From: Promethearchaeota archaeon
GTDB lineage: Archaea > Asgardarchaeota > Lokiarchaeia > Sigyniarchaeales > SOKP01
Direction of reading: 5' to 3'
Length of the DNA stretch: 64,000 nucleotides
Assembly: GCA_030606485.1 (NCBI GenBank)
Contig: JAUWGH010000008.1
Coordinates: forward strand, 1 to 64,000
Every line of letters begins with the position of its first letter. Positions within the stretch are counted from its first letter, which is position 1. This document shows, piece by piece, positions 63,871 through 64,000 of the stretch. The position numbers and the translations under genes were made by a program. The notes below the pieces were generated by a model, which made no database searches, was not told where the DNA came from, and saw only the letters and a program-made list of their open reading frames with translations.

Positions 63871-64000
63871 AAAATTAGAGAAAATTTAATTAACCCTTTT
63901 TGTGAATAAAGAATAGATTTATTTTAACGTAGGATGTAAGTCTCTATTTTTCTTAAATGAAAAGACTTAATTTAATATTACACATTTTCAGGTTTTTTTC

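Noticed and set aside
1-64000. CRISPR arrays, insertion sequences with transposases, rRNA or tRNA genes
   Set aside because: I saw no regularly spaced repeats, no DDE or serine-recombinase proteins and no RNA gene consensus anywhere in the window.

Overview
The window reads as an AT-rich archaeal chromosome segment, most likely from an Asgard archaeon (Promethearchaeota, Lokiarchaeia-like). The archaeal signs are an Alba chromatin protein, CDP-archaeol synthase (CarS) with a CDP-alcohol phosphatidyltransferase, an ER/archaeal-type signal peptidase, F420-type luciferase-like oxidoreductases, heterodisulfide reductase (Hdr) modules, and promoters with a TATA element about 25 bp before leaderless starts. 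The Asgard signs are a gelsolin-like protein, a leucine-rich-repeat pseudogene, a vWA protein with a RING-like zinc module, zinc-ribbon/LURP-one and zinc-ribbon membrane proteins, and a glutaminyl-cyclase-like M28 enzyme. The lineage is inferred from gene content; no rRNA or tRNA gene was seen.

Layout. 0-8 kb: the N-terminus of a beta-propeller protein, a secreted protein, a broken LRR gene, two nuclease-fold proteins (one a large fusion of a decayed LAGLIDADG homing endonuclease with a RecB-like nuclease), and a thiolase with a DUF35 zinc-ribbon protein. 8-15 kb: two tandem P-type ATPases with unusual ion-site motifs, a 36-residue membrane peptide, a membrane protein and the 3' tail of a lost third ATPase. 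15-20.5 kb: redox and sulfur metabolism, with an F420-type oxidoreductase, HdrC, HdrB, a CooC-type ATPase, and the NIL/ferredoxin plus DUF39-CBS pair that in Methanosarcina acetivorans makes homocysteine from sulfide. 20.5-22.4 kb: small winged-helix and XRE-CBS regulators and a decayed second copy of the DUF39 promoter and start. 22.4-29.5 kb: membrane and envelope enzymes (alpha/beta hydrolase, HGSNAT/YeiB-like acyltransferase, GT87, PAP2 phosphatase, ICMT-like methyltransferase). 29.6-29.8 kb: a candidate structured RNA. 29.9-33.6 kb: a solitary adenine DNA methyltransferase, a YkgJ-type protein and CarS.

33.8-38.7 kb is a same-strand cluster: an HdrA-MvhD fusion, an EamA transporter carrying a C-terminal RAM domain, a free RAM domain, a 59-residue Cys-rich protein and a NuoB/hydrogenase-small-subunit-like protein. 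38.7-49.3 kb holds the vWA/RING-like protein, a 7TM protein, a second F420-type oxidoreductase, a TrmB-like coiled-coil protein, the phosphatidyltransferase, a LURP-one protein, the gelsolin-like protein and a large non-secreted beta-sandwich-repeat protein. 49.5-52 kb is patchy: a compositionally different VOC protein, a YkgJ-type gene, a chimeric ORF and an Mrr-like protein. 52-64 kb holds an Fe-S protein, Alba, signal peptidase, M28 enzyme, cobalamin adenosyltransferase, a short inverted-repeat element, two TauE/SafE permeases around a methyltransferase, a UbiA enzyme, a toroid protein and an AmrS-like radical SAM enzyme.

Two themes stand out. The redox genes (HdrA-MvhD, HdrB, HdrC, F420-type enzymes, CooC, NuoB-like) suggest flavin-based electron bifurcation and a C1/acetyl-CoA anaerobic metabolism. 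There are also repeated scars of duplication followed by loss: the ATPase tail, the DUF39 promoter copy and the YkgJ/Mrr chimera. The strongest candidates for something undescribed are the LAGLIDADG-RecB fusion, the atypical ATPase pair and the HdrA/EamA-RAM cluster.
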